DNA of 64,000 bases, from NCBI GenBank assembly GCA_963978545.1, contig OZ021722.1, forward strand, positions 8,957,401 to 9,021,400. Direction: 5' to 3'. Under the pieces are notes generated by a model, which worked only from the letters and a program-made list of their open reading frames with translations, did no database searches and was not told the origin of the DNA. Positions within the stretch are counted from its first letter, which is position 1, and the number at the start of each line of letters is the position of its first letter. Below, one piece after another: positions 46,088 to 59,443 of the stretch. This DNA comes from Linyphia triangularis. Taxonomy: Eukaryota > Arthropoda > Arachnida > Araneae > Linyphiidae. Made by a program: the position numbers and the translations under genes.

Positions 46088-46539
46088 ATTTAATTAACGC
46101 ATACAATCTTGAGATTACTCATCAGTGGGTCTCACAAATAATTATTCACCAATATATTTCAATAATATATACAATCTCGTGGTTATTCACCAGTGGGTAG
46201 CGACCTACAGTTTGGGAAGCGCTGCTCTATCTGATATCTTACAAACAAGTTGGATTGTAACTGTATCTGCGATTAAAAGAAGAACTCGTTTCGACGAGAT
46301 CTTTTATTTGACATATCGTAACACGTACGTGGCATTTACAGTTTTCACTGGGAAGGATGATCTCAGACAGACGGGCGAATAGAGCTGTTGTATAAACTTC
46401 TTAACTACAGAAGAGTAGAAGCTAGCTAGCTATCCAAGGCCAAAAATGATGACTGAAAATGTTCTCTATCAGGTCGGTTGGGACATCATTCTTAACAACA
46501 AAATAATATACGTGACCAAAACATGGCAGTTATATGAAG

Positions 46540-47105
46540 TTTAAATAATATAACCCATAAAAACAAAGTTTATAATACATATCCTTTACATGCATCGCCA
46601 ATTTTTATATTCATTAATAAAGCGTCGTTTCTGTTGCCAGCGTGTGCTTGGTGTTGGCATCTAATTTTAAAAATTAAAAACATCTCTATCTGCAAAATAT
46701 CCGGTAAACTGCTTTTCAAAAATTATTAATTAAAAATGAATGTGAATTTATGCACTCATATTCAAATAGCTTTTACTTATTCTGAATAAAACAATTTTAT
46801 TATTTATTTATTAAATAATATTGGCAACAGGAAAGAGTTTCTTCAATGATCGGTTAAATGCTATTTCAGCACGAATTGATGACGGAAAGTTGGTTTATTT
46901 GAATTCCGAAAAAGTGACTTTTTAGTGAAAGTGACAGCGGCCAAAATTTGATAGAATGCATTGTCATCGACATCGAATCTATCTGCTAAGTTTCAGTTGA
47001 ATTGGATGTAGAAAAGAGGGTTAATTAGGCCTCCGCAGATTTGCCCGCCATCGACAAACGTACACACAAAATCGAAGTTAATATAAAGGATTTAAAAAGG
47101 AATGA
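46540..47105 (+). repeat. Non-LTR-like 3' tail repeat, copy 2
   Basis: ACATGCATCGCCAATTTTTATATTC-type sequence (split: GCATCGCCAATTTTTATATT) and a tail ending ACAAAATCGAAGTTAATATA match 62560..63090. It lies just left of the Helitron-like element. The part 46620-46860 recurs inverted at about 49850-50070. Confidence 0.55.
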
Positions 47106-47304
47106 TGCCGAGAGTATATATGGTAGGAAATATCAACCCAAAACTGCATTTATTCAATGGGTTAGTTAGGGTAATTTACCTTTTCCAAGAAGTGCATAAA
47201 TCCGATTAAAGATATTTAGTGATTGGCTGGATTATAGAAGTGGGGTCGGCAGGTTTTCAAAATAATTACTTGCATAACATGTCGATTGTGACAATAACAA
47301 TATA

Positions 47305-49099
47305 TCTCTATATATATAAGGCAAAGCCCTCACTCACTGATTCACTGACTGACTCACTCATCACTAATTCTCCCACTTCCCACATAGTCACAACTCTGAA
47401 AATCGGCACAAATATCAACAATGGTAAAAATAGAAAAAGTAAACTATTCCGATCTCGATTAACACACTTTAAGGGGTCGAAAAGGGGTTAAACGTTCCAA
47501 ACGGGGGACATTCGAAAATCCTACTTCCCACATAGTTACAACTCTGAAAATCGGCACAAATATCAACAATGGTAAAAATAGAAAAAGTAAACTATTCCGA
47601 TCTCGATTAACACACTTTAAGGGGTCGAAAAGGGGTTAAACGTTCCAAACGGGGGACATTCGAAAATCCTACTTCCCACATAGTCACAACTCTGAAAATC
47701 GGCACAAATATCAACAATGGTAAAAATAGAAAAAGTAAACTATTCCGATCTCGATTAACCCACTTTAAGGGGTCGAAAAGGGGTTAAACGTTCCAAACGA
47801 GGGACATTCGAATATCCTACTTCTCACATAGTCACAACTCTGAAAATCGGCACAAATATCAACAATGGTAAAAATAGAAAAAGTAAACTATTCCGATCTC
47901 GATTAACACACTTTAAGGGGTCGAAAAGGGGTTAAACGTTCCAAACGGGGGACATTCGAAAATCCTACTTCCCACATAGTTACAACTCTGAAAATCGGCA
48001 CAAATATCAACAATGGTAAAAATAGAAAAAGTAAACTATTCCGATCTCGATTAACCCACTTTAAGGGGTCGAAAAGGGTTAAACGTTCCAAAAGGGGACA
48101 ATCGAAAATCCTACTTCCCACATAGTCACAACTCTGAAAATCGGCACAAATATCAACAATGGTAAAAATAGAAAAAGTAAACTATCCCGATCTCGATTAA
48201 CCCACTTTAAGGGGTCGAAAAGGGGTTAAACGTTCCAAACGGGGGACATTCGAAAATCCTACTTCCCACATAGTCACAACTCTGAAAATTGGCACAAATA
48301 TCAACAATGGTAAACATAGAAAAAGTAAGCTATTCAGATCTCGATTAACCCACTTTAAGAGGTCAAAAAGGGGTTAAACGTTCCAAACGAGCGATATATT
48401 CGAATGTCCTACTTCTCATATTTTCACAATTCTGAAAACTGGTGTGAATATAAATAAAGACAAACGCAGAAAAAGTAAACTATTCCGATCTCCGGTGGAC
48501 CAAGGGGTGGAAAAGGGGTTAAACGTTCCAAACGAGGAATATTCGAATGTACCACTTCCCATATGGTCACAACTCGGAAATTTGGTACAAATGTCAAAAA
48601 AGATTAAACATAGAAAAAGTAAGCTATTCTGTTTTCGATTAACCAACTTTAAGGGGTCGAAAAGGAGTTAAATGTTCCAAACGAGGGATATCCGAATGTT
48701 CCTCTTCCAATGTAGTCATTTTTCTGATATTTTTTTGCAAATGTTAAAAAAATAAGTCATTCCAATATCGATTAACGAATTTTTAAGGGACGAAAAGACG
48801 ACGCAACATTGAAACTATACGAGGATTAACTTAATGTCTAATTAACTTAATTCCAATACAGCTACTACTTTGAAATTTAGAACTAAGAGCAAACATAAAC
48901 ACAATAAACTATTCCAGTTTACTATTCACAATTATAAATTTCGTTTAAAATGTCAACAAAGGAAAGTTCCTATTTTGATAAATCAATTTGTCGGGATCGA
49001 AATGGGAGCAAACGTCTGAAGTGTAGAATACATGAATGTCTTTTGATCGCTAAAATGCTAATGGTAAAATTTCGTAGCGCAGCACGGGTATTCAGCTAG
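47305..49099 (+). mobile_element. Non-autonomous Helitron-like element with a 148-bp array
   Basis: It begins TCTCTATATATATAAGGC after an A and ends GGGTATTCAGCTAG before a T, the Helitron pattern. The interior is mostly a tandem array (47372..48830). No Rep/helicase is seen. The 5' end resembles 11128..11834 (minus) and 17205. Confidence 0.65.
47372..48830 (+). repeat. Tandem array, about ten units of 148 bp
   Basis: CACATAGTCACAACTCTG recurs at 47381, 47529, 47677, 47825, 47973, 48119 and 48267, a spacing of 148 bp with one 146-bp unit. Diverged units continue at about 48415, 48559 and 48703. The first seven are nearly identical, so recent homogenisation is likely. Confidence 0.9.
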
Positions 49100-49849
49100 T
49101 GAATTTATAAAACAATAAAACATTATAAACGCAAACCTAGCTTCTTAACTACCTTTTATTGATAAGCTTATAGAAAGGGAATGTTACAGCACAACCAATA
49201 TAATTTTTCTGCTTTATAAATTTTGACGCTCATATTTGCTATGGGCTAAACAATTCTAATTAAGGATCCGATTTCAGAATCCCATTTTTTTCGCTCAAAA
49301 GTTAAGTAATATGTTTCATTCACAAAAACCAAATATACTACATTTTTGACACCTCATTAAAATCAATATAATAGATTGAAAAATAGTTGTGATTATATTT
49401 TTCATTCAATTTTCAAGGCACCCTGGAAGTGATTTTTATAAGTGTCCAACCTTTTTCCTTAGAGCTGAGAACACTAAAAATATGATTTTCTTTTATACCG
49501 ACATAAATTTTTTTTAAAGCAATAAGTTGTAAGAAGTACAATTACCGATTTCTTTTAACATCAAGGTATTATATACTGAACACAGCTGTGCACACCGGGG
49601 AAAAAAAAAAAATGTTCCTCCGTAAATCAGTATCTGGATGTAAGGAAAGGAGTTATTTAAACGAAACTTAAAACTAAGCAAATGTTTTAGCGTAAAGTTC
49701 CCTTATCTATTTTGTTATTCAAAGACGTTAGGATATTATTACTATAAGGTTTACTTTGATCACTGTTTCATTCTGTAAATTAAATTCTGACCGGCGTAAA
49801 TTCTTGCGTAAATTCATTATGAAGTGTCCGTCCAAAGTTGCGTTGCGCA

Positions 49850-50070
49850 GTAACGGTGTAAGTGAAAGAATTTTAACTGACCATTGTTGAAACTCTTTCC
49901 TGTTGCCAAAATTGTTTAAATCAGATTAAAGGAATATTTAGATGTGAATGAATAAATTGACGTTTATTTTTAATAAATAAATTTTAAACGTACTTTGTCT
50001 CAGATTTTGCTGTTAGGGATGGATGTTTTTTATTATTTGAAATTAGATGCAAACACCGAGCACACGCTGA
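49850..50070 (-). repeat. Inverted copy of the 46620..46860 repeat
   Basis: On the minus strand TCTGTTGTCAGCGTGTGCTC and CATCTAATTTC match 46631-46675, and further phrases match up to the GGCAACAGGAAAGAGTTTC end. Confidence 0.55.
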
Positions 50071-50272
50071 CAACAGAATCAATGCTATGCTACTAAAAAA
50101 ATTTTTTCCCATTAATAGTAAGAAAATCGATTTGATTGACGGTAACTCTCAAATTTATTATGGAGCCTATTCTGTTGTCAGTTAAGATAAAAATGATGCT
50201 CCCTGTAGAATTTCAGCGCTATGTAGTTTTTCAATAGGTTCTTCATTAAAAACAATTTTGTTTGTCAAATGT

Positions 50273-50395
<123 letters not shown>

Positions 50396-52374
50396 AATAA
50401 TTTTCACTTGCACAAGACTAAAAGAAAAATTGTAATTAATTTAATAAACACAGAATACTTTTTTAAAAAAGTGTTTGTTATACTCGTTATTTTCCATGGG
50501 CTCCTCACAACTTTCTAGTAACATGATCTAAGCTTAGGCGAGTTTAATTTCCTGCTAGATGACAAGCACCATATTGACACTTTTCCCAATGAGGTTTTTC
50601 CTTAATTTCGCATAGCGAGAAGAAAAACACTGGAAACTGGAACTCTGTTGATAACATGGTATTCAAAAAGCGTTTTTTACTAGTCAGAATGCTTTTTATC
50701 TAGCAATCATAGTTTCTTATAAATAAAGTAATCATACTATTTTTCAAAAGATGAAGTTTTTTGATTTTTAAAATTGTTGTCATATTTCCCGGTTCTGTTG
50801 CGATATCTATCAAACACGACAACTGAAATATGTATTTTTTTTTACAAGAATTTAAACTTTTTATTTATCATTAAAGTAATATTAGAAATAAATTAACATA
50901 ATTCTAAAAAAAAATAATATTGGAATGTTAAAAGTTTTAGTCATTAAGAAATAAAATGTACTATTTTTGTTATAATTGATAAATAAATAAATGGAAAAAA
51001 AATAAATAAAATTTAAACGCTCTATTGTTTATGGGAAGAAAAAGCTTGACGACACTTATAAGCATTTTGAATTTTACGGAACAAAATTAATTTTTTTTTT
51101 TCAAGCACGTTTATAAAGGATACCGTTACGTATAAATAAACAAAAATACATTTCTTTCTAAATCAAAGTCGAATACTTAACTAACAACTAACTCTTGAAT
51201 ATAGCATAAAACGGAACAGCAATAAATTTTGAACCTCAAATCTAGCATCAGTAAAGCTGTCGAAGAATGAAAAAAAAAAAAAAAACCTCTCGTCCGTCGT
51301 TTAAATAACCAAAAATTAACTGCAAATCCACAAAACACATAGTGAAACCGTCACCCAACACTCAAACTGTCTTCCACACTGTGAAAATGAAAGCGAGGGG
51401 TACCCATTAAGGGGCGTCTTCTCGGAGACAAACCACTGACTAAAAATAAGGAGGAAATGGAGAACGTGACACTATTTTCACATCCGGCATATCCACCTCA
51501 ACAAAGGCCACTGTTGTTTCTCACAATATTTTGGTTTGCGTCTTTTCCTCGTGCGGTGGTGGATGGAAATCTTACTCGACTCGCTAAATTTATCGCCAAG
51601 GAACAATCGTCTTCTATTATTACGGCAGGGGTTAATTCAAAGAGTGTTTTGTTACAGGTGTTAACCTAATTCGGTGGCGTTAATTATAAAATGTAATGGA
51701 CGAGAGGATTCGAATTTGTTGGACTGGGTGTAAAACAAACCGGAAGTTTCTGTTTTTGTGACTGATCAACGAGTAAGAAAAAGTCGTTTTTACCCATCGA
51801 ATTGGATATGCCGGAAAATTTCCGGCGGGAGTACGATTTCGAAATGAAATTAGTTTCTTAATCGAAGCTAAAAAATTGACGAAGAGCTTGGTAATTCGTT
51901 TCAGACGGCATAGATGGAATTGCCTAAAAATTCTTGGAAATTTAAAAGTGATAAAAAAAAAGCGAAAAGTGAGCAAATGGGTACTTTTGAGATTGACGGA
52001 ATTTCACTCGAAATAACTTTCGGATCTTCATATCTTTCTTCGAAATGACTTTCCGCTACATATGACTATGCGCATATTCTCATACGCAAGGTGATATTGC
52101 AACCAGGCACAGAAAAAACTTTGAAATGAATTCCTTTAACAGCTCACAACAAAGTTTACTGTCCATGGGTTTCCAACAATTGTAAACACAAGGGCGGTCA
52201 GAATGAGAGGGGTAAAAAAATAAGCAAATACATTGAAACTTGATTCAATGATTCATATGAATTGAGTCTGAAACGGGCTTTGATTAGTGGTTGAAAAAAA
52301 AAGGGAGCCTTTCACTTTGACAGAGAAAAGAAATTGCCTAAACGGAGATTGGTCTCATGAAAGCTAAACAAGAC

Positions 52375-52406
<32 letters not shown>

Positions 52407-52422
52407 CGTAGAAAGAGTTTTA

Positions 52423-52890
52423 CAGGGTTCTAACTGAAACCATAGAATGAAAATCAATGACTTTTCAAGGACTTTTAAGGATCTAAATAATATTTTTAAG
52501 GACCTTCGAAAATTCTTTTCATTCATCAGGATCTTAATGTGTGACATTGCAGCTGTTTTGCCCAGAGCGTTAATATCAAAATCTTTCATGCATAATTGGC
52601 ATGCCATAAAAACAGATTTTAAATGATGGTTTTTGACCTTTTGACTTGAAAAATGTAAACACAAATCTCACGTGTTTGTCACACAGAGTACAGCGTGTAA
52701 CTAAAACCATTCGAATTCTAATCCACCAATCAGAAAATACGAACCAAACGATGTACAAGTTGATACATGTATCAATTTTTTTTTTTTTATGCGGCCACAT
52801 AAGTAAAAAAAAATTAAGGACCTCCAAGCATTTTCAAGTACTTTAAAGGCCTGGAAACCCAATTAAAAATATTAAGCAGTGGGAACTCTG
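52423..52890 (-). mobile_element. CAGGG-ended hAT-like element with BED-finger fragment, 5-bp duplication
   Basis: It starts CAGGGTTCTAACTG and ends CAGTGGGAACTCTG, flanked by TTTTA (52418-52422, 52891-52895). The minus strand encodes MACQLCMKDFDINALGKTAA and MSHIK, a BED-like C-x2-C...H fragment. Relative of 26650..27140 and 45695..46087. Confidence 0.6.
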
Positions 52891-54596
52891 TTTTATGATG
52901 GTTACATGAAGACTAAGCAAGACAAGAATTTAAAAATCTCGCTAATGTATTTTAAGTTACAGAAACGACAATGGACAATGCACTTTTCCATTATGGATAC
53001 CGTTCTTTTAAAATAATTTCTAGGAATTTATTACATAAAGGGATAGATTTAATCATACTTGAGGCATGTAGCGCAAACTTTGCATTTAGTTCCCGGAAAC
53101 GATTAATTCAAGCAATCGTCATTTTCCGAGTATTTTTACAGGTGTTTTATGTTACGTCACAACTGTACACTAGTTTTCTTTATCGGAGCTTAACACGGCG
53201 TATCGTGAAAAGAACTGTTTAAAATCAATTTAGTGCTAGCGTGAGGTGGTGTCACTCCAGTATAAACCTTTTTTTTCTTTCTCAAAGGTCGGTTTCGCGT
53301 GACAGCAAATATTGGCGACGCACAGTTTAACAGCGTGAAGTGTTCCACACCAAACGGAACAATCCTTCGGATATCTCATTCTCTTCTTAAAGAAAAGAAA
53401 AAGGGATAAACATGCAAGTTAACAATAAAAGAAACGCATGTACCGATGAGAATAGGAAGTCTTTGCACGAACTTTTGATTGAATAAAGGAATTGAGTTTT
53501 TCGAATGTCGGACCGATTTGTTACCATTTGTCGATACCGATTTGTCGTACATTTTAAGCTCGTGATACATAGGCAGCAGCGTACGGTATGAAGTTAACAA
53601 ATCAACATCGAATAATCACGATGAAAAGGCAAAAGGAGTATTTAAATTGAAAAAATCCGAAACAAAAGACAGTGTTTAAAGGTCAGGTACAAAATTTCTT
53701 AAGCAAAAAAGGTAAAATTTAGAATTTTTTTTAGCAAAATACTAAAATGGTTACGGATCGCATCCCTCTAGATATCTAGACACTTTTTTTTATTATAAAA
53801 ATCAACATGAAAAGGATATTTTATACCAAACATCAACATGACAAATACTTTTGCATGTTTCTACGTCCGCTTAAGTGGATGACTAAGTTCCATATCACAA
53901 AAAAATGTGATTTAGCAAATTTTTCGACAAAAAGGCTTATTAAAGAAAGTTAACATTAAAAGGTAAGAATAATAACAGCATGTAAGAAAAATGTTGATAA
54001 ACCCTTTAAGTGTCAATTTCAATTTACTCCTTTATGTTGACAACAAATGAAGTCTGCATCTTCGTTGACTAAATATTTGAACAGCAATCAAAATGAAAGA
54101 AAATCCATGTCTAGAAGCTGATAAAGATGGGGGGGGGGGGGAATATTCGTAGGTACGTAGTAAAAATGTATCTTATCACACGCAGAGATAATAGGATATT
54201 TATCAGAAAAATAAATACTAGACAGTGAGAATAGTAACAAAATCTAGCTTTAAGTAGTCGACAGATCTGAAATGATGGAAGAGGTTTTACATGAGTGGAT
54301 AGTTGTAAATCCACTTTTTATATGTGAATTTTAATGCTTAAGCGAAAGAGATAATTTTATTTAAATGCAAATTAAGGTGTAACAAATCGTCTAAGTACAT
54401 TATTGGAGAATGAGAAAGCTAAAACAAATTATCACCATGTTCCATAGAAACAATTTTTTTTAACACGACACACCGAAAGGAAGATTTGAAGCACATTTTG
54501 CATGCGTATAAAAATGTCCAAGAAAGTTGTTAATATAATGAAGGTTACGTGCGACGACGTCACAGTCAATTTCTTTGTGTGAAAAATAAACACGCT

Positions 54597-54905
54597 TTGT
54601 GATTGGATAATGGAATGTGAAAATTCGAATTTGTTTTAAAGCGTTTGTTGTGATTGGTGTCAAGAACGTCACGAGTGTTGCTATTCGATACCCTCTTCTC
54701 TATTCTTAATTACCCTCTGCATAAGGTCCATTTTAAAAGAAAACTGCAATTGTGATAATGCATGGCTACATTATCTTCAATAGCCATTTTTGCGGAAAAA
54801 TGAAAAGTGCATTGTGATTCAATAATGGAATGTAAAAATTCGAATTTGTTTTTGAAGATCTATTGTAATTGATCATAAACATAACGTATTGCCATACGAT
54901 GTAAT
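54597..54905. repeat. Imperfect direct duplication
   Basis: GTGATTGGATAATGGAATGT...AATTCGAATTTGTTTT at about 54599-54640 recurs at about 54813-54855 as GTGATTCAATAATGGAATGT. Both halves then continue with TTGTRATTG. Confidence 0.5.
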
Positions 54906-54950
54906 CCCACTCAAAATAACGTCTTGCATATGGTTTATTATGGTTTGGAA

Positions 54951-55689
54951 CAGTGGTAGAAGTGGTGAAAAAAAAAAAAAAAAAATGGAGTGATTCCAAA
55001 AATTTGGCGACAAGTAGCCCCCCCCCCCCCCCTTTGCCCTTTTCCCATCTTCAATAATAACTTTTATAAATTTATAACTTATAATAAAAATATCAATTTA
55101 TACTTCCTAACATTAGCATGAAACGATGGTCCAAAATTTGTTGATATTCTAATGAATATTCGGCCTCTTAGTATTTCTACTTGGAAGTAAGAGATAAAGT
55201 TAAGTAATAATTCAATGGTAAATACATAACTGTTTATTTAGATTTAAATAATACTTATAAATGTGCATACTTTCATGAAATTAAATTAATAAAAAATTCT
55301 AAAAAGTTCTTAAAAAAATTAAAAAATAGCTTGTCATTATATGAAACAAGAACACAACTTAAAAGAAAGTTCCTCCAAAGTTAAAAGTTGACCAAGTGTA
55401 ACTGTATTTATTAGTAAAAATACTAATATCTTTATACAAAGTAGTACAATACATTTTTATAATAATATGATATATATACCATAAATAGTTTTAAAGTTTT
55501 CAAATGTAAAAATAAATCACTTTTTCACTGTGTCACTACATTTAAGGTTAATGTTATTCTTCATTAATTGTTTTTAGGCGGATTGAATGCTTTTAAAAGT
55601 GGATTGGGCTTTTAAAAGACGCATGAGCATTTTCTTGAAAAGTGGGGGGGGGACGCGTCACCTCGCTTCTACCCACACTTCTAGCACTG
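54951..55689. mobile_element. hAT-type element with exact 8-bp target duplication
   Basis: It starts CAGTGGTAGAAGTGGTG and ends CACACTTCTAGCACTG, an inverted pair, and is flanked by GTTTGGAA exactly (54943-54950, 55690-55697). An 8-bp duplication with CA...TG ends is the hAT signature. 739 bp, no transposase; includes poly-C and poly-G tracts. Confidence 0.8.
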
Positions 55690-56529
55690 GTTTGGAAGGA
55701 ATATTGAGCGTGGTATCAAATGAGAGCCCATATACTGAAATTTTTTTTTAGTTGCAGGTTAAAATAGAAGCAAAACAAAGAAAAACGTAAAGAAAGCTGT
55801 GACCGGTTTGTGTGGAAATATGGCAAAAAATGACACACACAGAATATATATTTTAAAATCAGGAAAAATATGGGATTGTTTTATTAAAAGTAGTTTATTT
55901 GGTAAAAATAAAATATCCACATTGTTCTACGATTAGGACAGAATGCGAAAGAATTCTATCGTTCATTGCCCCCAATCAAGCTCTAAAATTCGAAGCAGAA
56001 TTAAACGTTTTGTTACCACTTGTTCTTGAGTGCTTTCATTTCAGGTTTCGATTTAAATAAAATGACAAAAGCCCTAAACAAAGAGATAATCGGTTTGAGA
56101 GAGAGATAGAAAAAAAAAAAAAAACTTAAAAGAATCCATTCGTGCGTGGTTTCGATATTTAAACTTTGAATCCGAATTTGTGAAAGGATGACCCAGAAAA
56201 CCACTTTTTACTGTTTCGCATCTGTTGCAGAAATCGTTATTTAGAATTCGAAGTTTTATTTTACACATGGAAATTCGTTTAGATTCAGTATGTTAAGAAT
56301 AGGATTGAAACTGCTCATTCAACAGCGATTTTTTTTTTTATAAATAAATTGAATTGAGAGACTCGTTCTCAGGAATATCAAAAGATAAAAATATCCTAGT
56401 TATAGCATGAATACTAATTATCTCCACGTTTCTGGGCATGTTTTATGAAATTCAATTAAATTAAAATTAAGTTGCTTGAAATGAGTTTTTTAAAACCAAT
56501 TAAAAAAAAAAAAAGAAAAGAAAAAGTGT

Positions 56530-56690
56530 TGATTTCTACGCTCAACGACCGATTTTTACACACGACTAATCAGACTGGGAACAACAGCTTAACGTGGATT
56601 CCGAATCACAGTGAACATCCATGCTAAACCCAGGATTATAAACCGGCACTTTTGGTGGGCCGAGTCGACAACTTAATACCATTTTCGACT
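56530..56690 (-). mobile_element. tRNA-derived SINE, family C, diverged copy
   Basis: GGATTCCGAATCACAGTGAACATCC-type sequence (core CCGAATCACAGTGAACATCC) and AACCGGCACTTTTGGTGGGC match 31411..31586. The edges are not clear. Confidence 0.5.
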
Positions 56691-57300
56691 AAATCACGAG
56701 AGAGTTTTAAGTATATATTGTGATAAATGTACACTAGATAATCGAAGATATCATACAATTACAGTAGATACCATACACTTAACCGCTGATGTATAAAAAA
56801 AGTAGAAAATAAGTGTTTTAGATTTTTTTCTGTAAAAAAATAATTTTTTGGAATAATATGTTTCTTTCTTTTATGAGTCATACAATGAGGCATGTCAAGA
56901 ATAAGCAACGTAATTGTGTTTCAAATGTAATCGATTTCTGTTCAAGTGTTCAAACCCCCCTTAGTGACACAAGAGAGTGAATAATATCCACGAGTAATAT
57001 GAGTCACCATTCAAAATGTGCGGGCATATTTTCGTGCATAGGAATGCCTACAACAGGCCCCTTTTTCACCGAGCAACAATAGAGCTGGCTACCGTAGGGT
57101 GCTTTCAAGGTTTTTCTGATATGGGTGTAAGACGGATCATGTGATTTACTTTTCTAAGAAAAATTCCTCTCGTTTTGGATAACCTTTATTTTCTTAGTGG
57201 GTGAATAGTCGTACATGGTCGCTTTTTTCTTGCAGAAAAATTACAATTTCATGTGATATGAGAATAAGTTATGCTTAAATTGATGAATACTCGTTCTTTT

Positions 57301-57990
57301 CGACAAATTTCGCGCAACTTTCAATTACACTATTTAATATTGGTCATTGCTGTAAAATGTAACAAGGCGTTACCTACCATATTCTTATTTCCATTCATTT
57401 AAATAAAAATGGCCAGTTTGGCGATATTTTTGGCAATAATTTTTACACGAGAAAGGGGAAAAAAAAAAAAAAAAAAAAAAAAAAAAACATTCCACTCTAA
57501 ATCGGAAAAATTGGTGATTTTATCCGATAGGACATTATATTGTCCTTGCTTGTGCGTGAATCGGAAAAAGAAATCAATCGTTGATGAGCGTTGCTCGAAA
57601 GGGCAGACAGCTTCGTGTTAAAGACACTCATTTTTCAACTTTTTACGCTTTGATCATATTTTTATAAGAATTTCGGAGGTGGAAATGTTTAGAACACCTT
57701 CAGAGGCATTACCACCGCGATTTTGAACAAAATTGTTAGAGCCGTTTTTAGCAATAACTGAAAAACATGATTATCTCAATGGCAGCTACCTAATGCGCAT
57801 GCGCGAGTTTGACGAACACCTTAATGGTAGGTCCCTGTGCCATCAACAACCCGCACACCAAATTTGAACATCGTAAGTAAATTTTTTCGGGAGTTATGCT
57901 GACCACAGACAGACATTTTTTCTATATCACTTGTTTGAAATCAGGATGTTCCAAAATGTGGAAAAATGCAAAAAAAAAAAAAAAAAAAAA
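57301..57990 (+). repeat. Dispersed repeat, copy 2 (probable non-LTR tail)
   Basis: Matches 15181..15800 from CAACTTTCAATTACACTAT to ATGTTCCAAAATGTGG and ends in a poly-A tract, which supports retroposition. A poly-A run at 57461-57487 interrupts it. Confidence 0.55.
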
Positions 57991-58490
57991 AAAAAACTTT
58001 TTTTTGACCGATTTCTATACATACATTACACTATGTATACATATGGGTAATTGAAAATAAAAAATATTTTCAAATACTTCGGAAAAGAATGGTGCAGCTT
58101 TTCTGTAAACCGACGCAGAGAAGACTTTAAAAAGCAAATGTGTTTCAAGTGTATAAATAATCAGATTTAGGCTTAAAGTCTTGCTACAAATAGCTTAATC
58201 TCAATAGCATACTTTTCAAGGTTCATCAACTATATCTTCCGTAAAATTTTAAACGTTCTACTTCAACTATTTAGTGATAGGCTTTAAATTCATGTATTGT
58301 AAATTCTTCTTTCCTCGCCCTCTAAAGAAATGATTTAAATATACACAAAAACGCAACACTAAGATGGTTTAAGGTAAATAAATGAAAATCTTCATGAAAT
58401 ATTGAAAGAGAATTTCAGTAAAAATAACATTTTATATTTGTCGCACAAAATGATTTTAAAAAGTAAATGAAAGCAAATAAGTATGGTTTA

Positions 58491-58640
58491 GTTGGTTTGT
58501 AAGCTCAACGATCTATTTATTTTACACAATAACGGTTAATTAGGCCGGTACCTACATTTTAACGTAGATTCCAAACCACAATGAACATTTATGCCTAGCC
58601 CAGGATACGAACCTGTCACCTTTGGCATGCGAAGCCAGAA
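58491..58640 (-). mobile_element. tRNA-derived SINE, family C, 5'-truncated, 12-bp target duplication
   Basis: It lacks the A-box half seen in 31411..31586. It is flanked by AAGTATGGTTTA exactly (58479-58490, 58641-58652), so it was inserted in truncated form. Confidence 0.75.
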
Positions 58641-59074
58641 AAGTATGGTTTATTTACGTTTTTATCCTTAAAAACAATTTTTCTTTCTTTCTTCCTTTCT
58701 CATCTTCTTTAATGAAAGCTGTTTTTATATGCTCAAAGACTGTCTTGCTGAAATAAATATCAATCAAATATTTAATAAACTTTGACTTGAAGTTATCAGA
58801 TGCGGTAATTTGGCGAAGAGAAAAGTTAGTAATACAACATCCAAAGTAATTTTACAAAAAAAACCCCCAAAAAATAAAAAAAAAACATTGTATTTTTGCT
58901 ATATGTCAATCTTATAAGATACATCATCAAGAATATTTTTATTCCATTTAACATTTAAGAGTAGAAAAAATTAAGTTTTTGCAAGCCTTAAAATTTGGGC
59001 AGTTTCTGTGAAAAAGTTTTTAGCAGGAATTGAGAAAATGCCGCAGAGAAAAATTAGAGTATGCCATTCTCAGG

Positions 59075-59255
59075 TTGGTTGGTTGTTTTCAGATTATCTG
59101 GCGCCGTCAGCAACACGAGGGCTATAATGCGCCGAAACATTCGTCATTTGACAAGCCAACATACATTTACAAACACCCATGCCTAACACGGGACTCGAAC
59201 CCACAACCTCGCGGTCTAGAAGCTAGCACGCTAACCTATATACCATTTGGTCGGC
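59075..59255 (-). mobile_element. tRNA-derived SINE, family B, 14-bp target duplication
   Basis: Same family as 23905 and 30865. The flanks ATGCCATTCTCAGG (59061-59074) and ATACCATTCTCAGG (59256-59269) differ at one base. Confidence 0.82.
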
Positions 59256-59443
59256 ATACCATTCTCAGGAACTTGGAAAGTAAATTAATGTATTTTACAA
59301 TCTATAACTGTGGCTGCTTGTGAACAAAATAAGTTTTTATAACAACGTGCAAAAAACTAAACTTTGATAATTTTTAATCAGAAATCGTGGCCATAGTAGC
59401 ACTTTACCGCGAGGTGTGCGAGGAAGTGACGCCTCATGCTTAA

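Noticed and set aside
47219..48671. Several small frames around 47.2-48.7 kb on both strands
   Set aside because: They are translations of the 148-bp tandem repeat.
47372..48830. CRISPR-like array
   Set aside because: Units are contiguous 148-bp tandem repeats without unique spacers, in a eukaryotic genome.
57365..57385. ATG followed by GTAGGT as the myosin start exon
   Set aside because: It lies inside a dispersed repeat also present at 15.2 kb, so the match is probably chance.
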